From positions 112,818 through 176,817 of the forward strand of contig CAUCLI010000003.1 in NCBI GenBank assembly GCA_958443615.1: a stretch of 64,000 nt of DNA, in the 5' to 3' direction. Below, in pieces: positions 8,042-17,055 of the stretch. Origin of the DNA: an uncultured Collinsella sp. GTDB lineage: Bacteria > Actinomycetota > Coriobacteriia > Coriobacteriales > Coriobacteriaceae. The stretch's first letter is position 1. Each line of letters starts with the position of its first letter. Under the pieces are notes generated by a model. It saw nothing but the letters and a program-made list of their open reading frames with translations. It had not been told where the DNA came from and made no database searches. Made by a program: the position numbers and the translations under genes.

Positions 8042-9052
8042 TTAGATGATCTGGGCGTCCTCGAGGGCCGAGATGTCGACGCCGAGCGCGTCGGCGGTCG
8101 CCTGGTTCACGACGAGCTGGCACTCATCGCTGGACAGGTACTCGATGGGCATATCGGCGGGATCGGCGTCCTCGGTGAGGATCTTCACGGCCATCTCGCC
8201 CGCCTTATAGCCCAAGTCGTAATAGTTGATGCTATACGACGCCAGCCCTCCATCCTCGACCATGGTGTCGCATCCTACGATGACGGGGAGCTTATTCTCA
8301 TTGGCGACCATGGAAACGGTCGCCATTCCCGCGGCGATGGTGTTGTCGGTGGGAGCGTAGATCGCGTCGACCTTGCCGACCATGGATTCGACCATCTGCT
8401 GGATCTCATTGGAAGTGGAGACCGCGTAGCGCTCGTGCGCGATGCCGGCGTCCTCGAGGACCTCCTCGGCGAGCTCGACCTGCACCGTCGAATTGGACTC
8501 GGCGGAGCAGTACAGGATGCCCACGCTCTTGGCCTCGGGCAGCAGCTGGCGAAGCAGCTCGATCTGATCCGCGACGGGCGTGAGGTCCGAGCTTCCGGTG
8601 ACGTTGCCACCGGGCTCCTCATTGGAGTCCACGAGCCCGCTCGCGGCGTAGTCGGTGATGGCGGAGCCGACGACCGGGATGTCGGACGTGGCGCCCGCGA
8701 CCGCCTGGGCGGCGGGAGTGGCGATGGCGAAGATCAGGTCGTCGCCGTCGTTCACGAGCTTGCTCGCGATGGTCTGGCAGGCCGACTGATCGTTCTGTGC
8801 GTTTTGCTGGTCGATCGTGTAGGCGATGCCCGACTCGTCGAGTGCGGCGACGAATCCCTTGTTCGTCTGGTCGAGCGCGCCGTGCTCCGTCAGCTGGAGC
8901 ACGCCGATCTTGTAGCCGGAACCCGAGGCGGTGTCACCCGACGCGGCGTCGCCCGAAGCGGGCTTCTCGCCGTCGCCGCATCCGGAGAGAGTGCCAGCCA
9001 TAAAAAAGCCCGCTCCGAGGGTGATAAGGTTCCTGCGCGAAATGCTCAGCAT
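8042..9052 (-). CDS. ABC transporter substrate-binding lipoprotein (COG2984 type), first copy
   Basis: A 336-residue lipoprotein with SRRNLITLG, a hydrophobic stretch and the lipobox TLSGC. It shares IGVLQLTEHGALDQTNKGF, IDQQNAQNDQSACQTIAS and ATPAAQAVAGATSDIPVV with its downstream neighbour, so the pair arose by tandem duplication. First gene of the four-gene importer operon. The ATG at 9052 sits 9 bases after GGAG; a TTG at 9061 is a less likely start. Divergence is greatest in the ligand-contact region after residue 230. Confidence 0.9.
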   Translation of the reverse strand: MLSISRRNLITLGAGFFMAGTLSGCGDGEKPASGDAASGDTASGSGYKIGVLQLTEHGALDQTNKGFVAALDESGIAYTIDQQNAQNDQSACQTIASKLVNDGDDLIFAIATPAAQAVAGATSDIPVVGSAITDYAASGLVDSNEEPGGNVTGSSDLTPVADQIELLRQLLPEAKSVGILYCSAESNSTVQVELAEEVLEDAGIAHERYAVSTSNEIQQMVESMVGKVDAIYAPTDNTIAAGMATVSMVANENKLPVIVGCDTMVEDGGLASYSINYYDLGYKAGEMAVKILTEDADPADMPIEYLSSDECQLVVNQATADALGVDISALEDAQII

Positions 9053-9280
9053 GGCGATCAACTCCGTTTCGCTGTTCCGTGCCCCGTCCCCATGACGAAG
9101 CGCTTTATCGCGTGAAAGCGCGCAAGCCCTATACTAGCGCGCTCCCACAACCACCGCTCAAACGTTAATGCCGTGTTAACAAGCGGGCGCCACAAGGGTG
9201 CCAGCATGCGCCCCGCACCTCGATTTGGGAGCAGGCGCCATGTCGAGGCGCGGGCAAGATGCGCCAAGGTGTGGGCAAGG

Positions 9281-9344
9281 GCGCGCAATGGCAAACGCGC
9301 GCAACGGCAAACGCGCGCAATGGCAGGGGCGCGCAATGGCAGGG
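9281..9344. repeat. four tandem copies of a 16-base unit
   Basis: Units GCGCGCAATGGCAAAC, GCGCGCAACGGCAAAC and two copies of GCGCGCAATGGCAGGG follow each other without gaps. They lie in the 409-base spacer between the importer operon and asnS, directly before the inverted repeat at 9347. No gene is seen in this spacer. Confidence 0.85.
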
Positions 9345-9346
9345 AC

Positions 9347-9401
9347 GCGCATAATGTCGAAAATGATGCGTTTCAATCGCGATCTTTTCGACATTACGCG
9401 C
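9347..9401. repeat. inverted repeat with 17-base arms
   Basis: GCGCATAATGTCGAAAA at 9347-9363 pairs with TTTTCGACATTACGCGC at 9385-9401 with one mismatch, around a 21-base loop. Downstream of asnS on the minus strand. It could end asnS transcripts, but the A/T tracts lie inside the stem rather than after it. Confidence 0.75.
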
Positions 9402-9431
9402 GCGCTGCCCAAAACCTCAATCACGCGCCCG

Positions 9432-9456
9432 CCCCTCCGGCGGGGTTTTACATCGC
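9432..9456. terminator. weak GC stem next to the asnS 3' end
   Basis: CCCGCC CCTC CGGCGGGG followed by TTTT on the plus strand. Read on the minus strand, the direction of asnS, the T-run is missing. It may serve transcripts arriving from the plus strand or act only as a 3' stabilising stem. Confidence 0.35.
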
Positions 9457-9461
9457 GGCTA

Positions 9462-10865
<1,404 letters not shown>

Positions 10866-10958
10866 GCATGCTCCCTAGCGTAGGTTCAACAGTTCAACAG
10901 CCCATCATTGTACCAGCGAACTGAGAAGCGCGAGAGCGGCAGGGCTGGCGGAGTCCCG

Positions 10959-11085
10959 TGGAGAATCCGACATTCCGGCAATGGAAAATCCGACTTTCTG
11001 GAATCATATAACCCAACATCTTGGCAATGGAGAATCCGATGCCTTCTCGGTGGAATAACCAACCTATCTGCAATGGAGAATCCGA
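10959..11085. repeat. four copies of a 16-base word upstream of asnS
   Basis: The word GCAATGGAGAATCCGA, or a close form, starts at about 10955 (partial), 10978, 11024 and 11070, all in the same orientation, spaced by about 46 bases for the last three. Located in the 415-base spacer between asnS and the phosphatase gene. The regular 46-base spacing resembles a degenerate tandem repeat. Confidence 0.75.
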
Positions 11086-11141
11086 ATACGGCCGCATGTG
11101 TGCGCCAAGCCACGCCCGTGTCACAAATCAGGTGAAAATGT

Positions 11142-11244
11142 AACGAGTAATCGGACACCCCGGGTAGACCGTGTTTTTTCCCAGCAAAAGCCCAGTTGGC
11201 ATCCTTCAAATCGGGTGTCTACTTGGACAATACAGATTCTCGTT
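11142..11244. repeat. inverted-repeat element sharing an internal box with the 29.7 kb element
   Basis: The ends AACGAGTAATC (11142) and GATTCTCGTT (11244) are inverted with one gap. The interior carries CCCGGGTAGACCG then AAATCGGGTGTCTACTT, matching CCCGGATAGACCG and AAATCGGGGGTCTACTT inside the element at 29665-29802. Outer arms differ between the two, internal boxes agree. Confidence 0.6.
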
Positions 11245-11280
11245 GCTTTTTCGCCGTTTTTCCGACACGAAGGGTACATG

Positions 11281-12087
11281 ATGACGAAAAATTACTGGGG
11301 AGATGCGCTCCCCGACACGATCGACCTGCCCGCGGCGGCTCCGGACGCCCGGCCCGACTACGGTCGCATCGATTTCGAGAAGCTCCCCAACACGCGCGAC
11401 CTGGGAGGCATGATCGGTGCCGACGGGCGGCGCATCAAGCGGGGCATCCTTCTGCGCTCGGGCACGCTGGGCTTTGCCTCCGACGCGGACGTCGCGCGCC
11501 TGCGCGATGAGTATCGCGTTCGCCTCGTAACGGACTTCAGGAACCTCACCGAACTCTCCGAGCTCCCCGACCCCATGGACCGGCTTCCGGAGGCGCGGTT
11601 CCAACACGCCGCGATTTTCGATGACCGCGTGCTGGGCGTCACGCAGGAGGCGGGCGGGGTCGACTACAGCCTCGACGCAATCGCCCAGGGAGACCCCATC
11701 GAATTCATGAAGTTCCTCTACCCGAAAATGCTCCTCAACAGCGCCGGCATCGAGGGCTACCGCGCCTTCGTGCGCGCGGTGCTCGACCTTGAGGACGGCG
11801 CCGCGCTTTGGCACTGCTACGTGGGCCGCGACCGCTGCGGCATGGGGTCCATCCTCATCGAGACCATGCTGGGCGTGCGCCGCGAGGACATCCTGAACGA
11901 CTACCTCGCGACGAACCTCTACGCCCCCACCGAGCTGACCTGCGATTCGGGGGCGGCGCGCGTGTATTTCGAGGCCGTCGAGGAGGCGCTTGCCGAGCGC
12001 GGCGGGTTCATGGGCTACATCACGGGGACCCTCGGCATCACCGAGGACGAGATTCACGCGTTCCGCGAGCGCTGCCTCGAGCCGTAG
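11281..12087 (+). CDS. tyrosine-protein phosphatase (DSP-like)
   Basis: A 268-residue cytoplasmic phosphatase of the bacterial tyrosine phosphatase family. NTRDLGGMIGADGRRIKRGILLRSG near residue 37 is the family N-terminal signature, and VTDFRNLTE carries the conserved Asp-Arg pair. The catalytic P-loop is HCYVGRDRCG, with Cys at residue 179 and Arg at 185; most relatives have HCTAGKDRTG, so two positions differ but the nucleophile and Arg are kept. ATG codons at 11278 and 11281 are both possible; the second is better spaced from AAGGG. Confidence 0.85.
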   Translation: MTKNYWGDALPDTIDLPAAAPDARPDYGRIDFEKLPNTRDLGGMIGADGRRIKRGILLRSGTLGFASDADVARLRDEYRVRLVTDFRNLTELSELPDPMDRLPEARFQHAAIFDDRVLGVTQEAGGVDYSLDAIAQGDPIEFMKFLYPKMLLNSAGIEGYRAFVRAVLDLEDGAALWHCYVGRDRCGMGSILIETMLGVRREDILNDYLATNLYAPTELTCDSGAARVYFEAVEEALAERGGFMGYITGTLGITEDEIHAFRERCLEP

Positions 12088-12126
12088 CCCCTGAGACGGC
12101 GCGGTGAGCGCCAACCGAGTTGCAGC

Positions 12127-13227
12127 TCATCGGTCGCCAGCGGCTCCCCCGCCGGCGCCCTCATCGCCCGTGCGGGCCACCAAGTCGAGCAGCCTGCACG
12201 TGCGGTCTGCCAGCTCGTCGATGTCCTTACGCATGTTGCCCGTCCAATGCGCTTGGCTCGCGACCGATTCATCCGCGTTCGCCACCAGCGCGTCGAGGTT
12301 CGAGGACAGCGACGCCATGGGGGTCTTGAGCTCGTGCGACGCCTTGATGAGGAATTCACGTTGGCGCGCCTGGGACTCCGTCACCGGAACGAGGGCGCGG
12401 TCAATGATCTTGCGGGACACGACGATGAGCAGGGCGCAGCCGAGCATGCCTGCGCCTACCAGCACCAAGGCAAGCTGTTTGAGATGTTTGACCGCAATCG
12501 ACACGTCCACAAAGGCGAAAACCCTGGCCGCCAGATACCCGTCCTTTGAGTAATCCGATAGATCTCCACTGGCATAGAAACTTATGTCGTTATTATCATC
12601 TGTCCCATCGGCGCCATATTTAGGATTTATAACCTCGATGCGCGTCGTCCACAGCCATGTCATGCCCGCGCCTTCGATAAGTTGCCCATCCAGATGGGGG
12701 CTCGCGTTGGAGCGCACGCCAATCGCATCTTCGACCATGGATGTGACGGTCGATTCCGACCAGTATTCCCTCTTTTCGTCGCTCCCCGCATCATCCATCA
12801 CGTTCCTTGGTGGCCTCAAGAAAGCAACCGAGCCGTCCTCAAACACCGCAGCGCTAAACGAGCTGCCGCCAAGACCTCCCACGAGGAAGTTGCTGTCCGG
12901 GGCGGATCCGAACGGAAGCCATGCGTCTTGCCCATCATCTACGCTGTTGACGGGCTCAAATGACGCATTCAGTGCCTCATATACGGTCGGCTGCGCTCGA
13001 TCGCGAACGTCGAGAAGGCTCTCCGAACGGTTATCCCAGTAAAACGCTCCCGCCATCTCTGTGCCGGCACTCTTCACCGCAGTAACGGCGCTGGCAATCC
13101 AGGCCACAATTAGGGAAACGACCAAGACGCCGCAAGTGAGGACGGACGAGAGCCGCCAGAGGCGCTTGCGCAGGTGGATGAGGTCGTAAGACTCGCCCTT
13201 CCCACTGTCATGGCTCGAGATGTTCAT
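12127..13227 (-). CDS. sensor histidine kinase lacking the HATPase domain
   Basis: A 366-residue membrane sensor. TM1 is at about 26-50 (LTCGVLVVSLIVAWIAS), followed by an extracellular sensing domain of roughly 190 residues and TM2 at about 245-270. The HisKA motif ASHELKTPMASL has the phospho-accepting His at residue 298. The protein stops 68 residues later in a Gly/Ala-rich tail, so the N, G1, F and G2 boxes of an ATPase domain are missing. Only 39 bases separate its stop from the convergent phosphatase gene, so no displaced domain can fit. It follows the response regulator gene by 90 bases. Confidence 0.85.
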   Translation of the reverse strand: MNISSHDSGKGESYDLIHLRKRLWRLSSVLTCGVLVVSLIVAWIASAVTAVKSAGTEMAGAFYWDNRSESLLDVRDRAQPTVYEALNASFEPVNSVDDGQDAWLPFGSAPDSNFLVGGLGGSSFSAAVFEDGSVAFLRPPRNVMDDAGSDEKREYWSESTVTSMVEDAIGVRSNASPHLDGQLIEGAGMTWLWTTRIEVINPKYGADGTDDNNDISFYASGDLSDYSKDGYLAARVFAFVDVSIAVKHLKQLALVLVGAGMLGCALLIVVSRKIIDRALVPVTESQARQREFLIKASHELKTPMASLSSNLDALVANADESVASQAHWTGNMRKDIDELADRTCRLLDLVARTGDEGAGGGAAGDR

Positions 13228-13317
13228 AGCATCCCCCTTCGGCAATCGATCCGATCGGAGTCCGCGCGAGGCTCGCCCCGCGGCACCAGGGGCGCGCGAG
13301 GCGAGCGCACGGAACGG

Positions 13318-14082
13318 TCATTTGCCCGCACGCCCCTCACCGGCGAGGCGATATCCCACACCTCGCACCGTCTCGACGCGGGCGGCGCCGCCCAGCCGGG
13401 CGAGCTTGTCGCGCAGGGCATGGACGAGCACCTCGATGCGGTTCTCGCCCGCGCGGGCGTTGGGCCCCCACAGTCTCATCATGAGGTCGCGTTTTGGCAC
13501 GGGAGCTCCCGGCCGGCTCATGAGGGCTTCGAGTAGCGCGAACTCCCTGGGCGTCAACTCGATTGAAGCGGCGGGGGCGTCAACGTCGCTCCCGGCGACA
13601 AGTGCCTCGGCTTCGCCACCAGCAATGAAAGATGCAACCTCATCCCCGCCGATGGACAGCGAATGCGACGAAGGATCGAGCACCAAGCCACACGCCTCGA
13701 GCACGTTGCCCGCGCGATACGCCTGCGGGCGGCGCGTGACCGCCCGGATGCGGGCGAGGAGCTCGCTCGCATGGAACAGCTTGGGCAGGTAATCGTCGGC
13801 ACCGGCGTCGAGGCCGGCCACACGGTCGCCCACACCCTGGCGGGCCGTGAGCAAGATCACGGGTACGGTGCGGCCCTTCGCGCGGAGCTCACGCAGCACC
13901 TCCATGCCGCTCATGTCGGGCAGCATGATGTCGAGGAGAACCACGTCGTAGGCACCGGTGAAGGCCAGGTCGAGACCGTCGACACCCGTGTGCGCCACAT
14001 CGGCACCGTAGCCGCCCTTGCACAGGATCTCGGCGACCGCCTCCGCCAGGCGGGGCGTGTCCTCAACAAGCAAGACGCGCAT
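13318..14082 (-). CDS. OmpR-family response regulator
   Basis: A 254-residue two-component regulator. The receiver domain spans 1-120 with Asp51 (VVLLDIMLPD) as phosphorylation site, acidic pair ED at 7-8 and Lys in LPKLF. The winged-helix DNA-binding domain ends with VETVRGVGYRLAGEG. An insertion of about 25 residues (GGEAEALVAGSDVD region) sits before the ELTPREFALLEAL helix, longer than usual for OmpR/PhoB members. The ATG at 14082 follows AAAGGAGG. The partner gene is the truncated kinase at 12127. Confidence 0.92.
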   Translation of the reverse strand: MRVLLVEDTPRLAEAVAEILCKGGYGADVAHTGVDGLDLAFTGAYDVVLLDIMLPDMSGMEVLRELRAKGRTVPVILLTARQGVGDRVAGLDAGADDYLPKLFHASELLARIRAVTRRPQAYRAGNVLEACGLVLDPSSHSLSIGGDEVASFIAGGEAEALVAGSDVDAPAASIELTPREFALLEALMSRPGAPVPKRDLMMRLWGPNARAGENRIEVLVHALRDKLARLGGAARVETVRGVGYRLAGEGRAGK

Positions 14083-14203
14083 CGGGCACCTCCTTTCACA
14101 GCGGACCAACCCCAGCATCCCGACTTTCACCATGAGGATACCCGCTCGACCTTATAAAACCCTGAGAACGCGCGGCATTCGACCAGCGGCGGGGTGCGAC
14201 GCG

Positions 14204-14310
14204 GATGTGCAATCGGGGACGGGTGCAAATTACACATCGGCGCAAGAAGGGGCAACGAGGCGCGGGGGCAGGCGCGATGTGTAATTTGCACCCGTCCCCG
14301 ATTGCACATC
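14204..14310. repeat. perfect 36-base-arm inverted repeat (GGGGACGGGTGCAAATT family)
   Basis: The 36 bases at 14204-14239 are the exact reverse complement of 14275-14310, around a 35-base loop. The arm contains GGGGACGGGTGCAAATTAC. Lies between the divergent response regulator and MFS genes. The same arm sequence forms the palindrome at 49808-49917 and fragments at 16981 and 50756. Confidence 0.9.
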
Positions 14311-14342
14311 TCGCCTGTGGAGGCTCTGTGTGCGCGCTTGAG

Positions 14343-14365
14343 CCCGACGTTACGTCGGGGTTTTT
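14343..14365 (+). terminator. intrinsic-terminator-like stem in the MFS leader
   Basis: CCCGACGT TA ACGTCGGG followed directly by GTTTTTA on the plus strand, 48 bases before the MFS start codon. No plus-strand gene lies upstream that it could end. It therefore looks like a leader attenuator, or it ends transcripts entering from the palindrome region. Confidence 0.55.
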
Positions 14366-14412
14366 ACTATCGAGCAACGGCGGGACGTACCGCCCTGTTC
14401 GAGAGGAACCCC

Positions 14413-15813
14413 ATGTTCAAAGGCGCCGTCTTGCGCTACCTCATCTCCGACGCGCTCTCGTTGCTCGGCAATTCCATCGCGGGCGTGGTGCTGCCGCTCG
14501 TGCTGCTCGCGCGCACCGGCGACGTCCTGGCCGCCGGCTCGCTCGCGCTCATCTGCTCCGTGCCCCAGTTCGTATGCGGCATCCTCGGCGGCGCGCTGCT
14601 CGACCGCGTGAACCGCAAGGCGGTCTGCGTCGTGTCCGACCTCATCTCGGCGCTCAGCATCGCCCTGCTGCCGGTGGTCGACGGCATCTGGGGGCTTTCC
14701 TTCGCATGGTTCGTGGCGCTCGGCCTGCTGGGCGCCGTGGGCGATGTCCCCGGAATGACCGCGCGCGATGCGCTTTTGCCCGAGGTCTGTGAGCGCGAGG
14801 GTGTCGACCTGCAGCGCTTCGTGGGCGCAAGCCAGTCCATGGGCTCGCTCATCACCATCGCCGGCCCGGCCGTCGCCGCGTTGCTCATCGGCTTCATGCC
14901 CGACGTCGACGCCCTGTGGGCCACCGCCGCGTGCTCCTGCGCCGCTGCGGCCGTGAGCGCCACGCTGCCCCACGGCGTGGGGGCCATCGAGGAGCATGAT
15001 GGGATGGCCGCCGATGCGCCCGAGGGCTCGACCGCCGGAACGCACGCCGAGGCTCTCGCCGTCAACGCGAGCACTGACGGCACGGCCGGCCCCATCGGAA
15101 GCATCGCCGAGGCCATGAGCGCCTCCGGGCCCACCTCCCCTAAGGCAGGCGGCCTTCGCGGTCTGCTCGAAACGGGCCGCGCCGTCCTCACCGACGGCCT
15201 TTCCGCCCTCTTCGCCGACAACCGACTGCTGCGCGCCACCACCCTGCTCTCCTTCGGCGTCACCATGATCATGGCAAGCTGGCAGGGAATCGTGCTGCCC
15301 GCGTACTTCACGCAACTCAACACCCCCGAGCTCACCGGACTGTTCGTCTCGGCGATGGGCGTCGGCATGCTCGTGGGCTCCGTGGGCTACACCGCCCTCG
15401 CCAACCGCCTCTCGCGGCGCGGCTGGCTCACGGCGTCCCTGCTCGGCATGAGCGTGGGCGCCGTGGGGCTGGGAATGCTGCCCGACACGCCGCTCCTGCT
15501 CGCGTCCGCCACGCTCGTGGGGCTCTTCGCCGGCCCCGCCTCCGCCCTGCTCGGCTTCTTCGCCTTCGAGCGCGTCCCCGAGAATCGCCGCGGCTCGGCC
15601 ATGGGAACGCTCAACGCCCTCTACCTGATCATCGGCCCCATGGGCACGTTTTTGGGCTCCACGCTCATCGCCGGCCTGCAGATCAAGACGACCGGCCTGG
15701 TGCTCGCCGCGCTGTGGATCGCCGTGACGCTCGCCGCCCTCTCGGCGCCGGCCCTTCGCGACCTAGGCGACAAGCGCGACGAGACAAAGGAGGCCATGGC
15801 AGCCGAGGCCTAG
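14413..15813 (+). CDS. MFS transporter
   Basis: A 466-residue major facilitator with about 12 membrane segments. The N-terminal half starts ALSLLGNSIAGVVLPLVLLARTGD, and the loop between TM2 and TM3 has GGALLDRVNRKAV, the MFS motif A region. The central cytoplasmic loop (about 190-265) is unusually long and acidic, rich in Ala, Gly and Ser. It resembles macrolide-efflux and enterobactin-exporter-like permeases; the substrate is unknown. The ATG at 14413 has GAGAGGAAC upstream. The terminator-like stem in its leader suggests regulated readthrough. Confidence 0.85.
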   Translation: MFKGAVLRYLISDALSLLGNSIAGVVLPLVLLARTGDVLAAGSLALICSVPQFVCGILGGALLDRVNRKAVCVVSDLISALSIALLPVVDGIWGLSFAWFVALGLLGAVGDVPGMTARDALLPEVCEREGVDLQRFVGASQSMGSLITIAGPAVAALLIGFMPDVDALWATAACSCAAAAVSATLPHGVGAIEEHDGMAADAPEGSTAGTHAEALAVNASTDGTAGPIGSIAEAMSASGPTSPKAGGLRGLLETGRAVLTDGLSALFADNRLLRATTLLSFGVTMIMASWQGIVLPAYFTQLNTPELTGLFVSAMGVGMLVGSVGYTALANRLSRRGWLTASLLGMSVGAVGLGMLPDTPLLLASATLVGLFAGPASALLGFFAFERVPENRRGSAMGTLNALYLIIGPMGTFLGSTLIAGLQIKTTGLVLAALWIAVTLAALSAPALRDLGDKRDETKEAMAAEA

Positions 15814-15926
15814 ACCGAACGCGCGTCGGTGCGACGGTGCCGACGCGCAGACACGCCACGCCGCGGCGCTGTGCTGCCAACGCGCCGGAGGGGCTGCAAC
15901 CCTCCGGCGCGTTTCGAGTTGTAACG

Positions 15927-15959
15927 AAAGTCACAATCCAGGGGCTCAATTTGTGACTA
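15927..15959. repeat. AAAGTCACG-family inverted repeat, copy 1
   Basis: AAAGTCACAA and TTGTGACTA flank a 13-base loop; the downstream flank GGTTGAACCTCG matches the flank of other copies. Located between the MFS gene and the MerR gene. Confidence 0.7.
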
Positions 15960-16029
15960 TGGTTGAACCTCGGCGGGAATGAAACGTTATGTCTCGATGC
16001 GCCGGCGCACCGTGGATGATTGGAGGCAC

Positions 16030-17046
16030 ATGAAAAGCAGCGAGCTTGCCCGCATGGCGGGCGTGAGCGTGCGCACCCTGCGCCATTACCATGCGATCGG
16101 TCTTTTGCCCGAGCCCGAGCGCGCGGACAACGGGTACCGCGAGTACGGGGCCGAGCATCTGCTGCGCCTGCTGCGCATCCGGCAGCTCGCCTCACTCGGG
16201 TTCTCGCTCGAACAGATCGGACCCATGATCGACGAACTCGACGCAGAGCGCCAGGAAGCCGACGAGCGCGAACACAGCGAACGTGAACGCGATCGCAATA
16301 GGGGCGGGGGCGATAACGGCGAACGTGAACGCGATCGCAATGGGAGCGGGGGCGATAACGGCGAAAGCGACCGCGACGGACGCCCGGAAGCGGGCACCGA
16401 TCGCCTTCTCGACGACCTTGACCGCCAGCTCGAGGAGCATATCGCGCACCTAAAGCACCAGCGCGAACTCATCCGCCACATCCGTACAGGGCAAGCCGAT
16501 CCCGACTATCCGCAGCGCGCGGCTGCCGTCCTCGAGGCGATCGACTCCTTCGAAAGGCAGACCGCGGAGTACGGCTTTCTGCTCTGCGCCCTCACCGAGG
16601 ACGACAAGATGGCCATGGGCATCGCCGCGCACCTGTATTCCGACGCCGAACTCGCCGAGATCGAGCGCATCTTCCGCGCGATCCCCGAACGGGGCCTGAC
16701 GGAGGAATACCTGCGCGTGAGCCATCTCATGGACACGCTTCCAGACGACGCCGGAACCGAGGAGCGCGAGGAGGCGCTCGAGGCCGGCCTGGCGTTTCTC
16801 GATAAGATTTCGGACTGCATGGAGCCGTCGAACTGGCTACGGCCGGACAAGGACTACGAGCGCATGCTCGACAACATGGCCATGGTCCACTACAACGACG
16901 CGCAGGTCGCCGTTTCCGACGAGCTGTTCCTGCGCTTCACCGAGCGCCTCGCCCAACGCAAGGCCGCAGGCGACGCGCGAATGTGCAATACTGCACCCGT
17001 CCCCCACGCCGCTGGCGCAGGAGCGAATGACAAGCCGGAAGAGTAG
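16030..17046 (+). CDS. MerR-family transcriptional regulator
   Basis: A 338-residue regulator. The MerR winged helix covers residues 1-75 (SSELARMAGVSVRTLRHYHAIGLLPEPER, then YREYGAEHLLRLLRI). Residues about 83-115 are a low-complexity insertion with two near-identical 14-residue blocks (ERERDRNRGGGDNG and ERERDRNGSGGDNG), produced by a 42-base tandem duplication at 16280-16363. A coiled-coil dimerisation helix and a long helical effector domain follow. The last 20 residues include a piece of the dispersed GCACCCGTCCCC repeat. The ATG at 16030 follows TGGAGG; an upstream in-frame ATG at 15979 has no site. Confidence 0.85.
   Translation: MKSSELARMAGVSVRTLRHYHAIGLLPEPERADNGYREYGAEHLLRLLRIRQLASLGFSLEQIGPMIDELDAERQEADEREHSERERDRNRGGGDNGERERDRNGSGGDNGESDRDGRPEAGTDRLLDDLDRQLEEHIAHLKHQRELIRHIRTGQADPDYPQRAAAVLEAIDSFERQTAEYGFLLCALTEDDKMAMGIAAHLYSDAELAEIERIFRAIPERGLTEEYLRVSHLMDTLPDDAGTEEREEALEAGLAFLDKISDCMEPSNWLRPDKDYERMLDNMAMVHYNDAQVAVSDELFLRFTERLAQRKAAGDARMCNTAPVPHAAGAGANDKPEE
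16981..17005. repeat. fragment of the GGGGACGGGTGCA repeat inside the MerR gene end
   Basis: ATGTGCAATACTGCACCCGT followed by CCCC matches one arm of the palindrome at 14204-14310. Here it forms the last codons of the MerR-family gene, which suggests the element entered the 3' end and extended the reading frame. Confidence 0.6.
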
Positions 17047-17055
17047 GAGTTGATC

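Noticed and set aside
17050..17055. TTG at 17050 as the mscS start
   Set aside because: The GGAG ribosome site ends directly before it; the in-frame GTG at 17056 has proper spacing.
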